Part shown: positions 25,660 through 33,930 of the stretch, piece after piece | Layout of the letters: each line of letters opens with the position of its first letter | Numbering within the stretch: position 1 is the first letter of the stretch | Source: Pseudomonas sp. MYb118 | Lineage (GTDB): Bacteria > Pseudomonadota > Gammaproteobacteria > Pseudomonadales > Pseudomonadaceae | Assembly: GCF_040947875.1 (NCBI RefSeq) | Contig: NZ_JBFRXN010000002.1 | Coordinates: forward strand, 1,674,001-1,738,000 | Reading direction: 5' to 3' | DNA: 64,000 bases | Notes under the pieces: model-generated | What the model was told of the DNA's origin: nothing | The model's database searches: none | What the model saw: the letters and a program-made list of their open reading frames with translations, nothing else | Position numbers and translations under genes: made by a program

Positions 25660-26568
25660 ATGGACCTGCTGATGAATGCGCTGACTCTGCCGGATATCGC
25701 CGCGCAGGCTTCACGCCAAGCCCTGCCGCTTGAATGGGTGGGCATGTGTGGCATTGCCCTGCCCGTTTTGTTTGACGGTCAACGCCTGAGCGCGAAGGCC
25801 GACGCCGGGGTCAGCCTCGACGATGGCGAGGCGCGCGGCATTCACATGTCGCGGCTGTATCTCGCCCTGGAAATGCTTGAGCAGGACAACCTCACGCCAC
25901 GATTGATCCGGCAAGTCCTGCATCATTTCCTCGATTCTCATGAAGGCCTGTCGAACAACGCCTACCTGAAAATCGACGCGGATTTGCTGCTGAAAAGGCC
26001 GGCACTCATCAGCCCGTTATCGGGTTGGAAGCGTTATCCGGTGAGCATCGAAGCGCAGCTGAAAAACGCAATGTTCCACGTGGAACTAAAAATCGACGTG
26101 TCTTATTCCTCAACCTGTCCTTGTTCCGCCGCGTTGGCCCGGCAATTGATCCAGCAGCAATTCGTCGACGACTTCGCCAACCGCTCGCTGCAACACGCCG
26201 ATGTTCTCGCCTGGCTGGGCTCAACTAAGGGCATCGTGGCCACGCCGCATAGCCAACGCAGTCAGGCGCAATTACGGCTGACGCTGGATGACTTCGTCGA
26301 TGAGCTGCCGTTGCTCGCGGTGATCAACGACGCGGAAGCCGCCCTCGGCACCGCCGTGCAGACAGCGGTAAAGCGCGCCGACGAACAAGCCTTCGCCCTG
26401 GCCAACGGGCAGAACCTGATGTTCTGTGAAGACGCTGCGCGTCGCTTGAGCCTGGCCTTGCAGCGTTGCCCCGGGATCAACGCCTTGCAGGTTCGTGTGG
26501 TTCACGCCGAAAGCCTGCACGCCCACGACGCCGTCGCCGAAAGCCGATGGCGCCGGGAGGCCGAATGA
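25660..26568 (+). CDS. folE2: GTP cyclohydrolase FolE2 (type IB)
   Basis: The 302-residue enzyme makes dihydroneopterin triphosphate for folate and can use metals other than zinc, so it replaces zinc-dependent FolE during zinc limitation. Family marks are EWVGMCGIALPVLFDG near residue 25, SRLYLALEMLEQD, and the active-site region SYSSTCPCSAALARQL (about 148-163) with the catalytic Cys. The ATG at 25660 or that at 25672 (MNALTLPDIAAQAS) could be the start; neither has a strong ribosome-binding site. It is the first gene of a seven-gene operon running to 31798 and contains a parS site. Confidence 0.93.
   Translation: MDLLMNALTLPDIAAQASRQALPLEWVGMCGIALPVLFDGQRLSAKADAGVSLDDGEARGIHMSRLYLALEMLEQDNLTPRLIRQVLHHFLDSHEGLSNNAYLKIDADLLLKRPALISPLSGWKRYPVSIEAQLKNAMFHVELKIDVSYSSTCPCSAALARQLIQQQFVDDFANRSLQHADVLAWLGSTKGIVATPHSQRSQAQLRLTLDDFVDELPLLAVINDAEAALGTAVQTAVKRADEQAFALANGQNLMFCEDAARRLSLALQRCPGINALQVRVVHAESLHAHDAVAESRWRREAE
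26072..26087. other. parS-like ParB binding site inside folE2
   Basis: TGTTCCACGTGGAACT matches the pseudomonad parS palindrome TGTTCCACGTGGAACA at 15 of 16 positions. It lies within coding sequence, as do several parS sites of other pseudomonads. A second such site is at 38243. Confidence 0.8.
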
Positions 26569-27233
26569 TCCGTTGCGACGCATTGCGCTGGGGAGCGCCC
26601 GGGCAACCGCTGACGCCGGCGTTGAGTTTCGAACTGCCCAAGGGCAGCTTCACCGCCGTGATCGGCGCCAACGGCTCAGGCAAAAGCAGCCTGCTGAAAG
26701 TCATCGCCGGCTTGCAAAAACCGCTGGCTGGCAAGGTGGTGGTCGATGTTCCACGCAAAGGCGCACTGTCCTTTCTGGCCCAGCAACAACACCTCGATCG
26801 GCAATTTCCCATCAGTCTGCAAGAGCTGGTCGCCGCCGGTTTCTGGGGCAGCACACAATCGGCTGAGGTCCGACGGCAACGCCTGGCCAGCGCACTGGAA
26901 GCCTGGTGCCTGACCGGGTTGGAACATCGCCCCTTGATGGCGCTCTCCGGCGGAGAACTGCAACGCGCCCTGCTCGCTCGCCTGAGCCTGGCCGATGCAC
27001 CGCTGCTGCTTCTCGATGAGCCCCACGCCGCACTCGATGAGTTGGGGCAAGCGCTGTTGTGGCAACACCTGCATCAGTGGCACGCACAAGGTCGAACCCT
27101 GCTGGTGGTCTGTCATGACCTCGCCGCTGTGCGTCAGCACATCCCGCACACCCTGCTGATCAAAAGCAGCGGCTGCGTCCTGGGCGCCAGCACCGAGCTG
27201 ATTCACCAACAACCGCACACACAGGTGGCTTGA
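26565..27233 (+). CDS. Metal ABC transporter ATP-binding protein (ZnuC-like)
   Basis: The 222-residue ATPase has Walker A IGANGSGKSSLLKVIAGL (about 34-51), the Q-loop near FLAQQQHLDRQFPISLQELV, the signature LSGGELQRALLARL (about 126-139), Walker B LLLLDEP and the H-switch VVCHD. It energises uptake of zinc or manganese with the next two genes. Its ATG overlaps the folE2 stop (ATGA), so it is translationally coupled. This ABC module lies between folE2 and the gamma-carbonic anhydrase gene, where P. aeruginosa has none as far as I recall. Confidence 0.92.
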   Translation: MIRCDALRWGAPGQPLTPALSFELPKGSFTAVIGANGSGKSSLLKVIAGLQKPLAGKVVVDVPRKGALSFLAQQQHLDRQFPISLQELVAAGFWGSTQSAEVRRQRLASALEAWCLTGLEHRPLMALSGGELQRALLARLSLADAPLLLLDEPHAALDELGQALLWQHLHQWHAQGRTLLVVCHDLAAVRQHIPHTLLIKSSGCVLGASTELIHQQPHTQVA

Positions 27234-28099
27234 TGCTCACGGCCGTCCACCTCTGGCAGCCTTTCCAAGAGTTCGTGTTCATGCGCCGTGCGTTGCTCGG
27301 CGGCCTGGTGCTGGCATGCGCCACTGCACCGCTGGGCGTGTTCCTGATCCTGCGGCGCATGAGCCTGATCGGTGACGCCGTCGCCCACGGCATCCTGCCC
27401 GGTGCGGCATTGGGGTTCTGGTACGCGGGCTTGAGCCTGCCGGCATTGACCCTGGGCGGTCTCGGTGCCGGCCTGTGCATGGCTGGACTCGCCGCCTGGG
27501 TCACCCGCCGCACCGGCCTGCGCGAGGACGCCAGCCTGGCGGCGATCTACCCGATTTCCCTGGCCGCCGGTGTGCTGATTCTCGGCATCGCCGGGAAACG
27601 CCTGGACCTGCTGCACCTGCTGTTCGGCTCGGCCCTGGCGGTCGATGGCCCGACCCTGACCGGCATGTTGTGGATCTCGGGCTTGAGCCTGATCACCCTG
27701 GCGCTGATCTACAAGCCGCTGTTGCTGGACACCCTCGACCCGCTGTTCCTGCGAACCGTCAGCCGCCTGGGTCCCCTCGCCCACGGCGTGTTCCTGACCC
27801 TGGTGGTGCTCAATCTGGTGATCGGCTTTCAGGCAATCGGCGCGCTGATGGTCGTCGGCCTGATGATGCTGCCCGCCGCTGCCGCACGCTTCTGGAGCCG
27901 ACGCCTGCCGGTGTTGATGGCCATCGCCGCCCTGCTCGGCTGCCTCTCGGTGTGGCTCGGCCTGTTGCTGTCCTTCCATTTCTCACTGCCAAGCGGCCCG
28001 GCCATCGTGCTGATTGCCGGTGCCGGCTACTTGCTGTCCGTGGTGTTCGGGCCGGTGCACGGCCTGCTGCGCCGCCCGCCTTTGCTCACATCCCAATGA
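27233..28099 (+). CDS. Metal ABC transporter permease (ZnuB-like)
   Basis: The 288-residue inner-membrane protein has about eight to nine hydrophobic helices and family-9 ABC permease marks: PFQEFVFMRRALLGGLVLAC at the start, RRMSLIGDAVAHGILPGAAL (the segment coupling to the ATPase), and the NLVIGFQAIGALMVVGLMMLPAAAARF region. The ATG overlaps the stop of the ATPase gene (TGATG). Confidence 0.92.
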   Translation: MLTAVHLWQPFQEFVFMRRALLGGLVLACATAPLGVFLILRRMSLIGDAVAHGILPGAALGFWYAGLSLPALTLGGLGAGLCMAGLAAWVTRRTGLREDASLAAIYPISLAAGVLILGIAGKRLDLLHLLFGSALAVDGPTLTGMLWISGLSLITLALIYKPLLLDTLDPLFLRTVSRLGPLAHGVFLTLVVLNLVIGFQAIGALMVVGLMMLPAAAARFWSRRLPVLMAIAALLGCLSVWLGLLLSFHFSLPSGPAIVLIAGAGYLLSVVFGPVHGLLRRPPLLTSQ

Positions 28100-28110
28100 G
28101 GTGTTGCCCG

Positions 28111-28986
28111 ATGCGCGCTTTACTCGTGTTGTTCAGTTTGATGCTCTCGATGTCGCTGTCCGCAGCGGAAAAACTCCAGGTGGTGACCAGCTTCAGCATC
28201 CTCGCCGACATGACCCATCAGGTCGGTGGCGAGCATATCCAGATCACCAACATGGTCGGCCCCGATGCTGACGCCCATACCTACGAGCCCACGCCGGACG
28301 ATGCCAAGGCCCTGCTCGGCGCCAAGCTGATCATCAAGAACGGCCTGGGTTTCGAACCCTGGCTGGACCGCCTGGTGACCAGCACCGACACACAGGCAAC
28401 CGTGATCAGCGCCAGTCACGGGGTCATCCCGCGCTCGCTGGATGAAGACGGCGAGACCATTCCCGACCCCCACGCCTGGCACAACCTAGCGAACGCCGAG
28501 CTGTACGTCGGCAACATCACCAAGGCGCTGATCGCCGCCGACCCGGCGAACAAAGCCGACTACGAACGCAACAGCCAGGCGTACCTGAAACAGATCTACG
28601 CACTGCTCGCCAAAGCCAAGGCCAAACTCGGCTCGCTGCCCGCGGGCAACCGCAAGATCGTCACCTCCCATGATGCATTCGGTTACCTCGGCCAGGCCTA
28701 CGGCATCGACTTCATGGCGCCGCAGGGGCTGTCCACCGAACGTGAACCCACCGCCGCGGAAGTCGCCGCGCTGATCACCCAGATCCGCCAGGCCAAGGTC
28801 AAGGCGGTGTTCATGGAGAACATCAAGGACGCACGCCTGCTCAAGCAGATTGCCGATGAAAGCGGCGCACACATCGGCGGCACCCTGTACTCCGACGCAC
28901 TCGCCGCAAGCGGCCCGGCCAGCACCTTCACCGGCCTGTTCGAATACAACCTCAACACCCTGTACAACGCGCTGGGCAAACCATGA
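28111..28986 (+). CDS. Metal ABC transporter substrate-binding protein (cluster A-I)
   Basis: The 291-residue periplasmic protein has a signal peptide (RALLVLFSLMLSMSLSAAE) and the cluster A-I fold. Candidate metal ligands are His56 (DADAHTYEP), His121 (DPHAWH), His187 (TSHDAF) and Asp262 (LYSDAL), the typical three-His/one-Asp set. It lacks the long histidine-rich loop of ZnuA. Operon position with zinc-sparing genes favours zinc, but manganese cannot be ruled out. Confidence 0.9.
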   Translation: MRALLVLFSLMLSMSLSAAEKLQVVTSFSILADMTHQVGGEHIQITNMVGPDADAHTYEPTPDDAKALLGAKLIIKNGLGFEPWLDRLVTSTDTQATVISASHGVIPRSLDEDGETIPDPHAWHNLANAELYVGNITKALIAADPANKADYERNSQAYLKQIYALLAKAKAKLGSLPAGNRKIVTSHDAFGYLGQAYGIDFMAPQGLSTEREPTAAEVAALITQIRQAKVKAVFMENIKDARLLKQIADESGAHIGGTLYSDALAASGPASTFTGLFEYNLNTLYNALGKP

Positions 28987-29543
28987 TCCGCAAGAACCCT
29001 TCAGGTGATCTGCCGGTGATTGCCGAGTCCGCGTACGTGGATAAAACCGCCATCATCTGCGGCAAAGTGGTGATCGGCGAAAACGTCTTCGTCGGCCCGT
29101 ATGCGGTGATTCGCGCCGACGAAGTGAACGCGGCTGCCGAGATGGATGCGATCACCATCGGCGCCAATTCGAACATCCAGGATGGCGTGGTAATCCACTC
29201 CAAATCCGGCGCGGCGGTGACCATCGGCGAGTTCAGTTCGATCGCCCACCGCTCCATCGTGCATGGCCCCTGCGTCGTGGGCGACCGGGTGTTCATCGGC
29301 TTCAACAGTGTGCTGTTCAACTGCGCCGTCGGTGACGGCTGCGTGGTGCGGCACAACTCGGTGGTCGATGGGCGCGATTTGCCCGAGGGTTTCTATGTGC
29401 CCTCCACCACGCGCATCGGGCCGAACACCGACCTGTCGAAATACCCACCGGTGAGCGTCAGCGCCTCGGAGTTTTCCGAGGACGTGGCGCGCACCAACGT
29501 CGATCTGGTACGGGGTTACAAGGCCCTGCAAAACGAGTTCTGA
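28983..29543 (+). CDS. Gamma-class carbonic anhydrase-like protein
   Basis: The 186-residue protein is a left-handed beta-helix built from hexapeptide repeats. The gamma-class active-site set is visible: Arg44 and Asp46 (VIRADE), Gln66 (NIQDG), and the metal-binding histidines His72 (VIHSK), His89 and His94 (SIAHRSIVHGP). Gamma enzymes can use Fe or Co as well as Zn, so under zinc starvation it could replace a zinc-dependent beta-class enzyme. Its ATG overlaps the previous stop (ATGA). The order folE2..gamma-CA-dihydroorotase is conserved in pseudomonads. Confidence 0.9.
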   Translation: MIRKNPSGDLPVIAESAYVDKTAIICGKVVIGENVFVGPYAVIRADEVNAAAEMDAITIGANSNIQDGVVIHSKSGAAVTIGEFSSIAHRSIVHGPCVVGDRVFIGFNSVLFNCAVGDGCVVRHNSVVDGRDLPEGFYVPSTTRIGPNTDLSKYPPVSVSASEFSEDVARTNVDLVRGYKALQNEF

Positions 29544-29546
29544 ACC

Positions 29547-30884
29547 ATGAGCAGCGTGCTGATCCGCAATGCGCGGCTGGTCAATGAAGGCTGTGAGTTC
29601 GATGGTGATCTGTTGGTCAGCCACGGGCGGATCGTCAAGATCGCCCGCAGCATCGAAGGTGAAAATGCCAGCGTGGAAATCGATGCCGACGGGCAGTGGC
29701 TTCTGCCTGGCATGATCGACGACCAAGTGCACTTTCGCGACCCTGGCGCGCCGGACAAAGGCAGCATCTACACCGAATCGCGGGCGGCGGTGGCGGGCGG
29801 CATCACCAGTTTCATGGACATGCCCAACACTCAACCCGCCACCTTGACCCTCGCCGCACTGGCCGACAAGAAACGCCGCGCCGCGATCAACTCCGTGGCC
29901 AACTACGGCTTTCACTTCGGCGTGAGCAACGACAACCTCGACACCATCGCCGCGCTCAATCCCAGCGAAGTGGCCGGGGTGAAAGTGTTCATGGGCGCCT
30001 CCACCGGCAACATGCTGGTGGACGACCCCAAGGTGCTCGAAAGGTTGTTCGCCGAGGTGCCGACAATCCTGTTGGCCCACTGCGAACACACGCCGAGCAT
30101 CGAAGCCAACCTGGCCGAACACCGCGCCCTGTTCGGCGAGGCCATCAGCGCCGCCGACCATCCTTTGATTCGCGATGCCCAGGCCTGCTTTCACTCGTCC
30201 TCCATGGCGGTGAACCTGGCCAGGCGTCACGGCACACGACTGCACGTGCTGCACCTGACCACGGCGCGCGAACTGGCGCTGTTCGAAGATAAACCGCTGG
30301 CGCATAAACGCATTACCGCCGAAGTGTGCCTGCACCATTTGCTGTTCGACGATCGCGATTACGCGGCGCTCGGCAACCAGATCAAGTGCAACCCGGCGAT
30401 CAAGACCCAGGCCGATCGCGACGCACTGCGCCAAGCCTTGTCGAGTCATCGACTGGATGTGATCGGCAGCGATCACGCGCCTCATACATGGGCTGAAAAA
30501 CAACGCGACTACCAACACGCGCCATCTGGCCTACCATTGGTGCAACACGCCCTCCCCGCGTTACTGGAACTGGTGGCGGATAACTTGCTCCCGATCACCA
30601 CGCTCGTGGCCAAGACCAGCCACAGTGTCGCGGACCTGTTTGCGATTCCCGACCGTGGCTACCTGCGTGAGGGGTATTGGGCGGACCTGGTATTGATCAA
30701 GCCCGAACCGGGCGGCGTGGCCGTCGGCCCGGAGCCGATTCTTTCCCAGTGTGGCTGGACGCCATTTGCCCGGCACCGGTTTCGCCACAGCGTCAGCACG
30801 ACGCTGGTGTCCGGCCAGATCGCATGGCACGACAAATGTCTTAATGACAACTGCCAGGGTTTACCACTACGGTTTATGCGCTAG
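29547..30884 (+). CDS. pyrQ: Second dihydroorotase, zinc-starvation paralogue
   Basis: The 445-residue amidohydrolase forms dihydroorotate in pyrimidine synthesis. It contains PGMIDDQVHFRDPG (about 53-66), KVFMGASTGNM, the metal ligands in AHCEH and HVLHLTT, and SDHAPHTWAEK (about 311-321). In the HxH motif the first His is Gln (DQVHF), a variant seen in one class I subgroup, which may alter metal demand. It starts three bases after the gamma-carbonic anhydrase. Zur-controlled paralogues of this kind are known in P. aeruginosa. Confidence 0.9.
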   Translation: MSSVLIRNARLVNEGCEFDGDLLVSHGRIVKIARSIEGENASVEIDADGQWLLPGMIDDQVHFRDPGAPDKGSIYTESRAAVAGGITSFMDMPNTQPATLTLAALADKKRRAAINSVANYGFHFGVSNDNLDTIAALNPSEVAGVKVFMGASTGNMLVDDPKVLERLFAEVPTILLAHCEHTPSIEANLAEHRALFGEAISAADHPLIRDAQACFHSSSMAVNLARRHGTRLHVLHLTTARELALFEDKPLAHKRITAEVCLHHLLFDDRDYAALGNQIKCNPAIKTQADRDALRQALSSHRLDVIGSDHAPHTWAEKQRDYQHAPSGLPLVQHALPALLELVADNLLPITTLVAKTSHSVADLFAIPDRGYLREGYWADLVLIKPEPGGVAVGPEPILSQCGWTPFARHRFRHSVSTTLVSGQIAWHDKCLNDNCQGLPLRFMR

Positions 30885-30901
30885 TACTCGAGAACACCGA
30901 C

Positions 30902-31798
30902 ATGATCCACATCACCCTCAGCGATGGCTCATTGCTTGAATACGATCAGCCGTTGTCGGTGTACGAACTCGCCGCAAGCATCAGTGCCGGCCTGGCCAAG
31001 GCCGCAGTGGCGGGTCGGGTCGACGGGGTGCTGGTGGATTGCGAGTTCATGCTCAAGGCCGACGCGCGCGTCAGCATCGTCACGCCGCGCGAGCCCGATG
31101 GGCTGGAGATCCTGCGACGCTCCTGTGTGCTGATGCTGGCAATGGCCGTTAAACAGCTTTACCCCAAGGCGCAGTTGCTCAATGGATCAGTGCTCGGTGA
31201 CGGCTTCTTCCACGAGTTCGCTTTTGAGCGACCGCTGAACCTGGTCGATCTGGCGGGCATTGAAGCGCGCATGAAAACGCTGGCGGCGACCAACCATTCG
31301 ATTCGTCGGCGTGAGCCGTCAATCCCCATCGGCGAGCTGATGCCCTACGTACTCGGAGATTTCGAGTGTCTGTCGGTGGGCCCACATGTCCCGGCAACAA
31401 GGGTGTTGCAAGCGTTCGCCCTCGACCACATCAGCGGTACCGCGTCACAACGCATCTACGGCAGTTGCTGGTCGAGCCAGGAAGAACTGGAAAACTGGCG
31501 GGCGCCGCCGCACGTGATGATTGTGAGCATGGATGATCGCCAATCCGACTACGCCCAATCGGTCACCGAAGCCCTGCGACGCCACGGCGTACGCGCCCGC
31601 GCCGACCTGCGTAACGAGAAGATTCACCACAAGATCCGCGAGCACAGCCAACTGGTGCCCTACCTGGTAGTAGTCGGCGAGAAGGAAAAGGAAGGTGGAT
31701 TCGTCAGCTTGCGCAGCCAGAACGGCGAGGATTTCGGCACGATGGCGATTGAAGCGGTGTGTGCGTGGTTGCGGCCGGTTGAGCCTGCAGTGGTTTGA
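30902..31798 (+). CDS. Threonyl-tRNA-synthetase-like protein lacking the catalytic domain
   Basis: The 298-residue protein aligns with both ends of ThrRS (normally ~640 residues). It has a TGS domain (1-62), an editing-like N2 domain (63-198; ILRRSCVLMLAMAVKQLYP and RIYGSCWSSQEELENW), and then, directly, the anticodon-binding domain (201-292; ADLRNEKIHHKIREHS). The entire aminoacylation core, with motifs 1-3 and the zinc ligands, is absent. In the editing site the E. coli positions His73, His77 and Cys182 are Arg73, Leu77 and Ser158 here; only the GPH histidine (162) remains. It therefore should neither charge nor edit tRNA-Thr in the usual way, but may bind tRNA or RNA. It is last in the folE2 operon (18-base gap), so zinc starvation should induce it. 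Confidence 0.88.
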   Translation: MIHITLSDGSLLEYDQPLSVYELAASISAGLAKAAVAGRVDGVLVDCEFMLKADARVSIVTPREPDGLEILRRSCVLMLAMAVKQLYPKAQLLNGSVLGDGFFHEFAFERPLNLVDLAGIEARMKTLAATNHSIRRREPSIPIGELMPYVLGDFECLSVGPHVPATRVLQAFALDHISGTASQRIYGSCWSSQEELENWRAPPHVMIVSMDDRQSDYAQSVTEALRRHGVRARADLRNEKIHHKIREHSQLVPYLVVVGEKEKEGGFVSLRSQNGEDFGTMAIEAVCAWLRPVEPAVV

Positions 31799-31809
31799 AG
31801 CTCGCCCCC

Positions 31810-31833
31810 TGTAGGAGCGAGCTTGCTCGCGAT
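31810..31833. repeat. Single REP element
   Basis: TGTAGGAGCGAGCTTGCTCG followed by CGAT forms one REP hairpin between the convergent ThrRS-like and DUF3617 genes. No inverted partner is present. Confidence 0.85.
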
Positions 31834-31838
31834 GCTTT

Positions 31839-32360
31839 TTAAGCCCGGGGCTTCACCGTCCCACAATCCTGCCCCAACCAGACAGCCCGGGTATCCATAC
31901 TCCCCTTCTGCTGAATACCGGTGGCATTGAAGGTGCCATTGACCTTGGTGGTGAACTCACGATCACTGAGGAACGTCGCCACACCTGCACCTTGTGCTTT
32001 CGGGCAGCTGAAACGGAATTTCCACTGGTTGCCGGTACGCTCGGTGATTTCCTGGCGGCAGCCGGACTGCGGATCCGTCAGCGGGATGTTGTCACTCTTG
32101 ACCTGCTCCGGCGTGAGGCAAGCGCGAATGCCTTTGCCGCCCATGGTGATGCCCTGCTTCTCCAATTGCGCGCGCTGTTCAGGGGTCATCTGGCTCTGAA
32201 TCTGCCCGAGGATCAAACTCAGGTCCGGCAGGTTCTGGTCATCCACTTTCATGTTGCTCGAGGTCAGCTCCCACAACCCCGGCTGCAACATCTGCGCCTG
32301 AGCGGCCACGGGAAGCGCCAAACCAAAAGCCACGGCCAAACCCAGCAGACGAACGTTCAT
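31839..32360 (-). CDS. DUF3617 exported protein
   Basis: The 173-residue protein has a signal peptide (LLGLAVAFGLALPVAAQAQM, cleavage near residue 22) and the DUF3617 pattern LQPGLWELTSSNMKVDD..., with MTPEQRAQLEKQGI and four Cys residues in the mature part (GIRACLTPEQV, SGCRQEITERT, FSCPKAQG, LGQDCGTV). The function is unknown; proteins of this family are small periplasmic proteins. Confidence 0.88.
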   Translation of the reverse strand: MNVRLLGLAVAFGLALPVAAQAQMLQPGLWELTSSNMKVDDQNLPDLSLILGQIQSQMTPEQRAQLEKQGITMGGKGIRACLTPEQVKSDNIPLTDPQSGCRQEITERTGNQWKFRFSCPKAQGAGVATFLSDREFTTKVNGTFNATGIQQKGSMDTRAVWLGQDCGTVKPRA

Positions 32361-32490
32361 CGAGTCACTCCTGATAGTAGTGGCCGTTAGACGTCAGCCA
32401 CGGGCTTCGGTTCAGGGGCCAATTAATTAGCGACATTCTGCACGGAACATGGTCTGTTAGGCATTGAATCTTCAGGAGCAAGGTCGCCCC

Positions 32491-33930
32491 ATGGATTACT
32501 TCGGACCGCATGTTTTCGGTTATCTGATTGCGCTGCTGCATTCACTGGGGCTGATTGCCGCCATCCATGCCGTCCTGACCGTCAGGACCGCCCAGGGCTC
32601 GATTGCCTGGGCCCTGTCGTTGCTGTTCATGCCTTACCTCACGCTCATTCCATATCTGGTGTTCGGCCGCAGCACCTTCGATGGCTACATCAAGGCACGG
32701 CGCCAGGCCAACGAAGAAATGCGCAAGGCCATTGCCGAATTGAACTGGCGCCCCTGGGTCGAGGAAGCACTCGCCGCCCGGGCATCCAGCGCCTACGACA
32801 CACTGCGGGCCATGCCCAAACTGGGGCGCATGCCGTGCCTGGCCAACAATGAGGTGCGCCTGTTGATCAATGGGCCCGCCACCTTCGAAGCGATTTTCGA
32901 GGCCATCAGCCAAGCCAGGGAAGCCGTGCTGATCCAGTTTTTCATCATCCACGACGACCGCCTGGGTCAACGCCTGCAAACGCTGTTGCTGAAAAAAGCA
33001 GCGGAAGGCGTCGCCGTGTATCTGCTGTACGACCGCATCGGCAGCCACTCTCTGCCCCACAGTTACGTACAGCCATTGCGCGATGCCGGTGTCGAGGTCA
33101 AAGCCTTTGCGACACGCAGCGGCTGGCTCAACCGCTTTCAGGTCAATTTCCGCAATCACCGCAAGATCGTGGTGGTCGATGGGGAGTTGGGTTTCGTGGG
33201 CGGTCACAACGTCGGCGACGAGTACCTGGGCGAGAAGCCACCCCTGGCCCCGTGGCGCGATACCCACGTCGGTGTTCGTGGCCCTGTGGTGGCCTGCATG
33301 CAGGAGTCCTTCGCCGAAGACTGGTTCTGGGCCGCACGCTCATTGCCGCCGTTGATCCTGCCGGACGTGTACCCCGACGACGGCGTGCTCTGTCAGTTGC
33401 TCGCCAGTGGCCCGGCGGATCCTTATGAAACCTGCTCGCTGTTCTTCGTCGAAGCCATCCATGCGGCAACGGAACGGGTGTGGATCACCAGCCCCTATTT
33501 CATTCCTGACGAAGCTGTTTTCGCGGCGTTACGCCTGGCCGTCCTGCGAGGGGTGGACGTGCGGATTCTGCTGCCGTCGCGCCCCGATCACCGGATCGTC
33601 TACGCCGCCTCCAGCCTGTACGCGTTCGAAGCGGTGCGCGCGGGCGTGCGGGTGTTCCGCTATGAACCCGGTTTTTTGCATCAGAAGGTGGTGTTGATCG
33701 ACCGCGAAATCAGCGCCATCGGCAGCGCCAATCTGGACAACCGCTCGTTCCGGCTGAATTTTGAAGCGATGCTGCTAACCGTCGACAGTGCGTTTGCCGC
33801 AGAGGTGGAACGAATGCTCAACGACGACTTTGCCCAGGCCCACGAAGTCGCCAAAGAAGAAAGCCGGGAGACCCACCGCCTGCAACAGATCGGCATGCGG
33901 ATCGCCCGGCTCATTTCGCCGATCCTTTAA
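32491..33930 (+). CDS. cls: Cardiolipin synthase
   Basis: The 479-residue inner-membrane phospholipase-D-family enzyme condenses two phosphatidylglycerols to cardiolipin. Two amino-terminal membrane helices (about 5-60) precede two HKD motifs: [19 protein letters not shown] (about 224-242) and [23 protein letters not shown] (about 397-419). The ATG at 32491 gives the usual [12 protein letters not shown] start, with AGGAGC upstream. Its end overlaps that of the convergent cfa gene by four bases. Confidence 0.95.
   Translation: MDYFGPHVFGYLIALLHSLGLIAAIHAVLTVRTAQGSIAWALSLLFMPYLTLIPYLVFGRSTFDGYIKARRQANEEMRKAIAELNWRPWVEEALAARASSAYDTLRAMPKLGRMPCLANNEVRLLINGPATFEAIFEAISQAREAVLIQFFIIHDDRLGQRLQTLLLKKAAEGVAVYLLYDRIGSHSLPHSYVQPLRDAGVEVKAFATRSGWLNRFQVNFRNHRKIVVVDGELGFVGGHNVGDEYLGEKPPLAPWRDTHVGVRGPVVACMQESFAEDWFWAARSLPPLILPDVYPDDGVLCQLLASGPADPYETCSLFFVEAIHAATERVWITSPYFIPDEAVFAALRLAVLRGVDVRILLPSRPDHRIVYAASSLYAFEAVRAGVRVFRYEPGFLHQKVVLIDREISAIGSANLDNRSFRLNFEAMLLTVDSAFAAEVERMLNDDFAQAHEVAKEESRETHRLQQIGMRIARLISPIL

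Noticed and set aside
29001..30518. 505-codon minus-strand frame opposite gamma-CA and pyrQ
   Set aside because: It covers two convincing genes and has the low-complexity look of antisense frames in GC-rich DNA.
30902..31798. ThrRS-like gene as a decaying pseudogene
   Set aside because: The frame is intact, the junction is exactly between domains, the anticodon domain is well conserved and the gene is in an operon.
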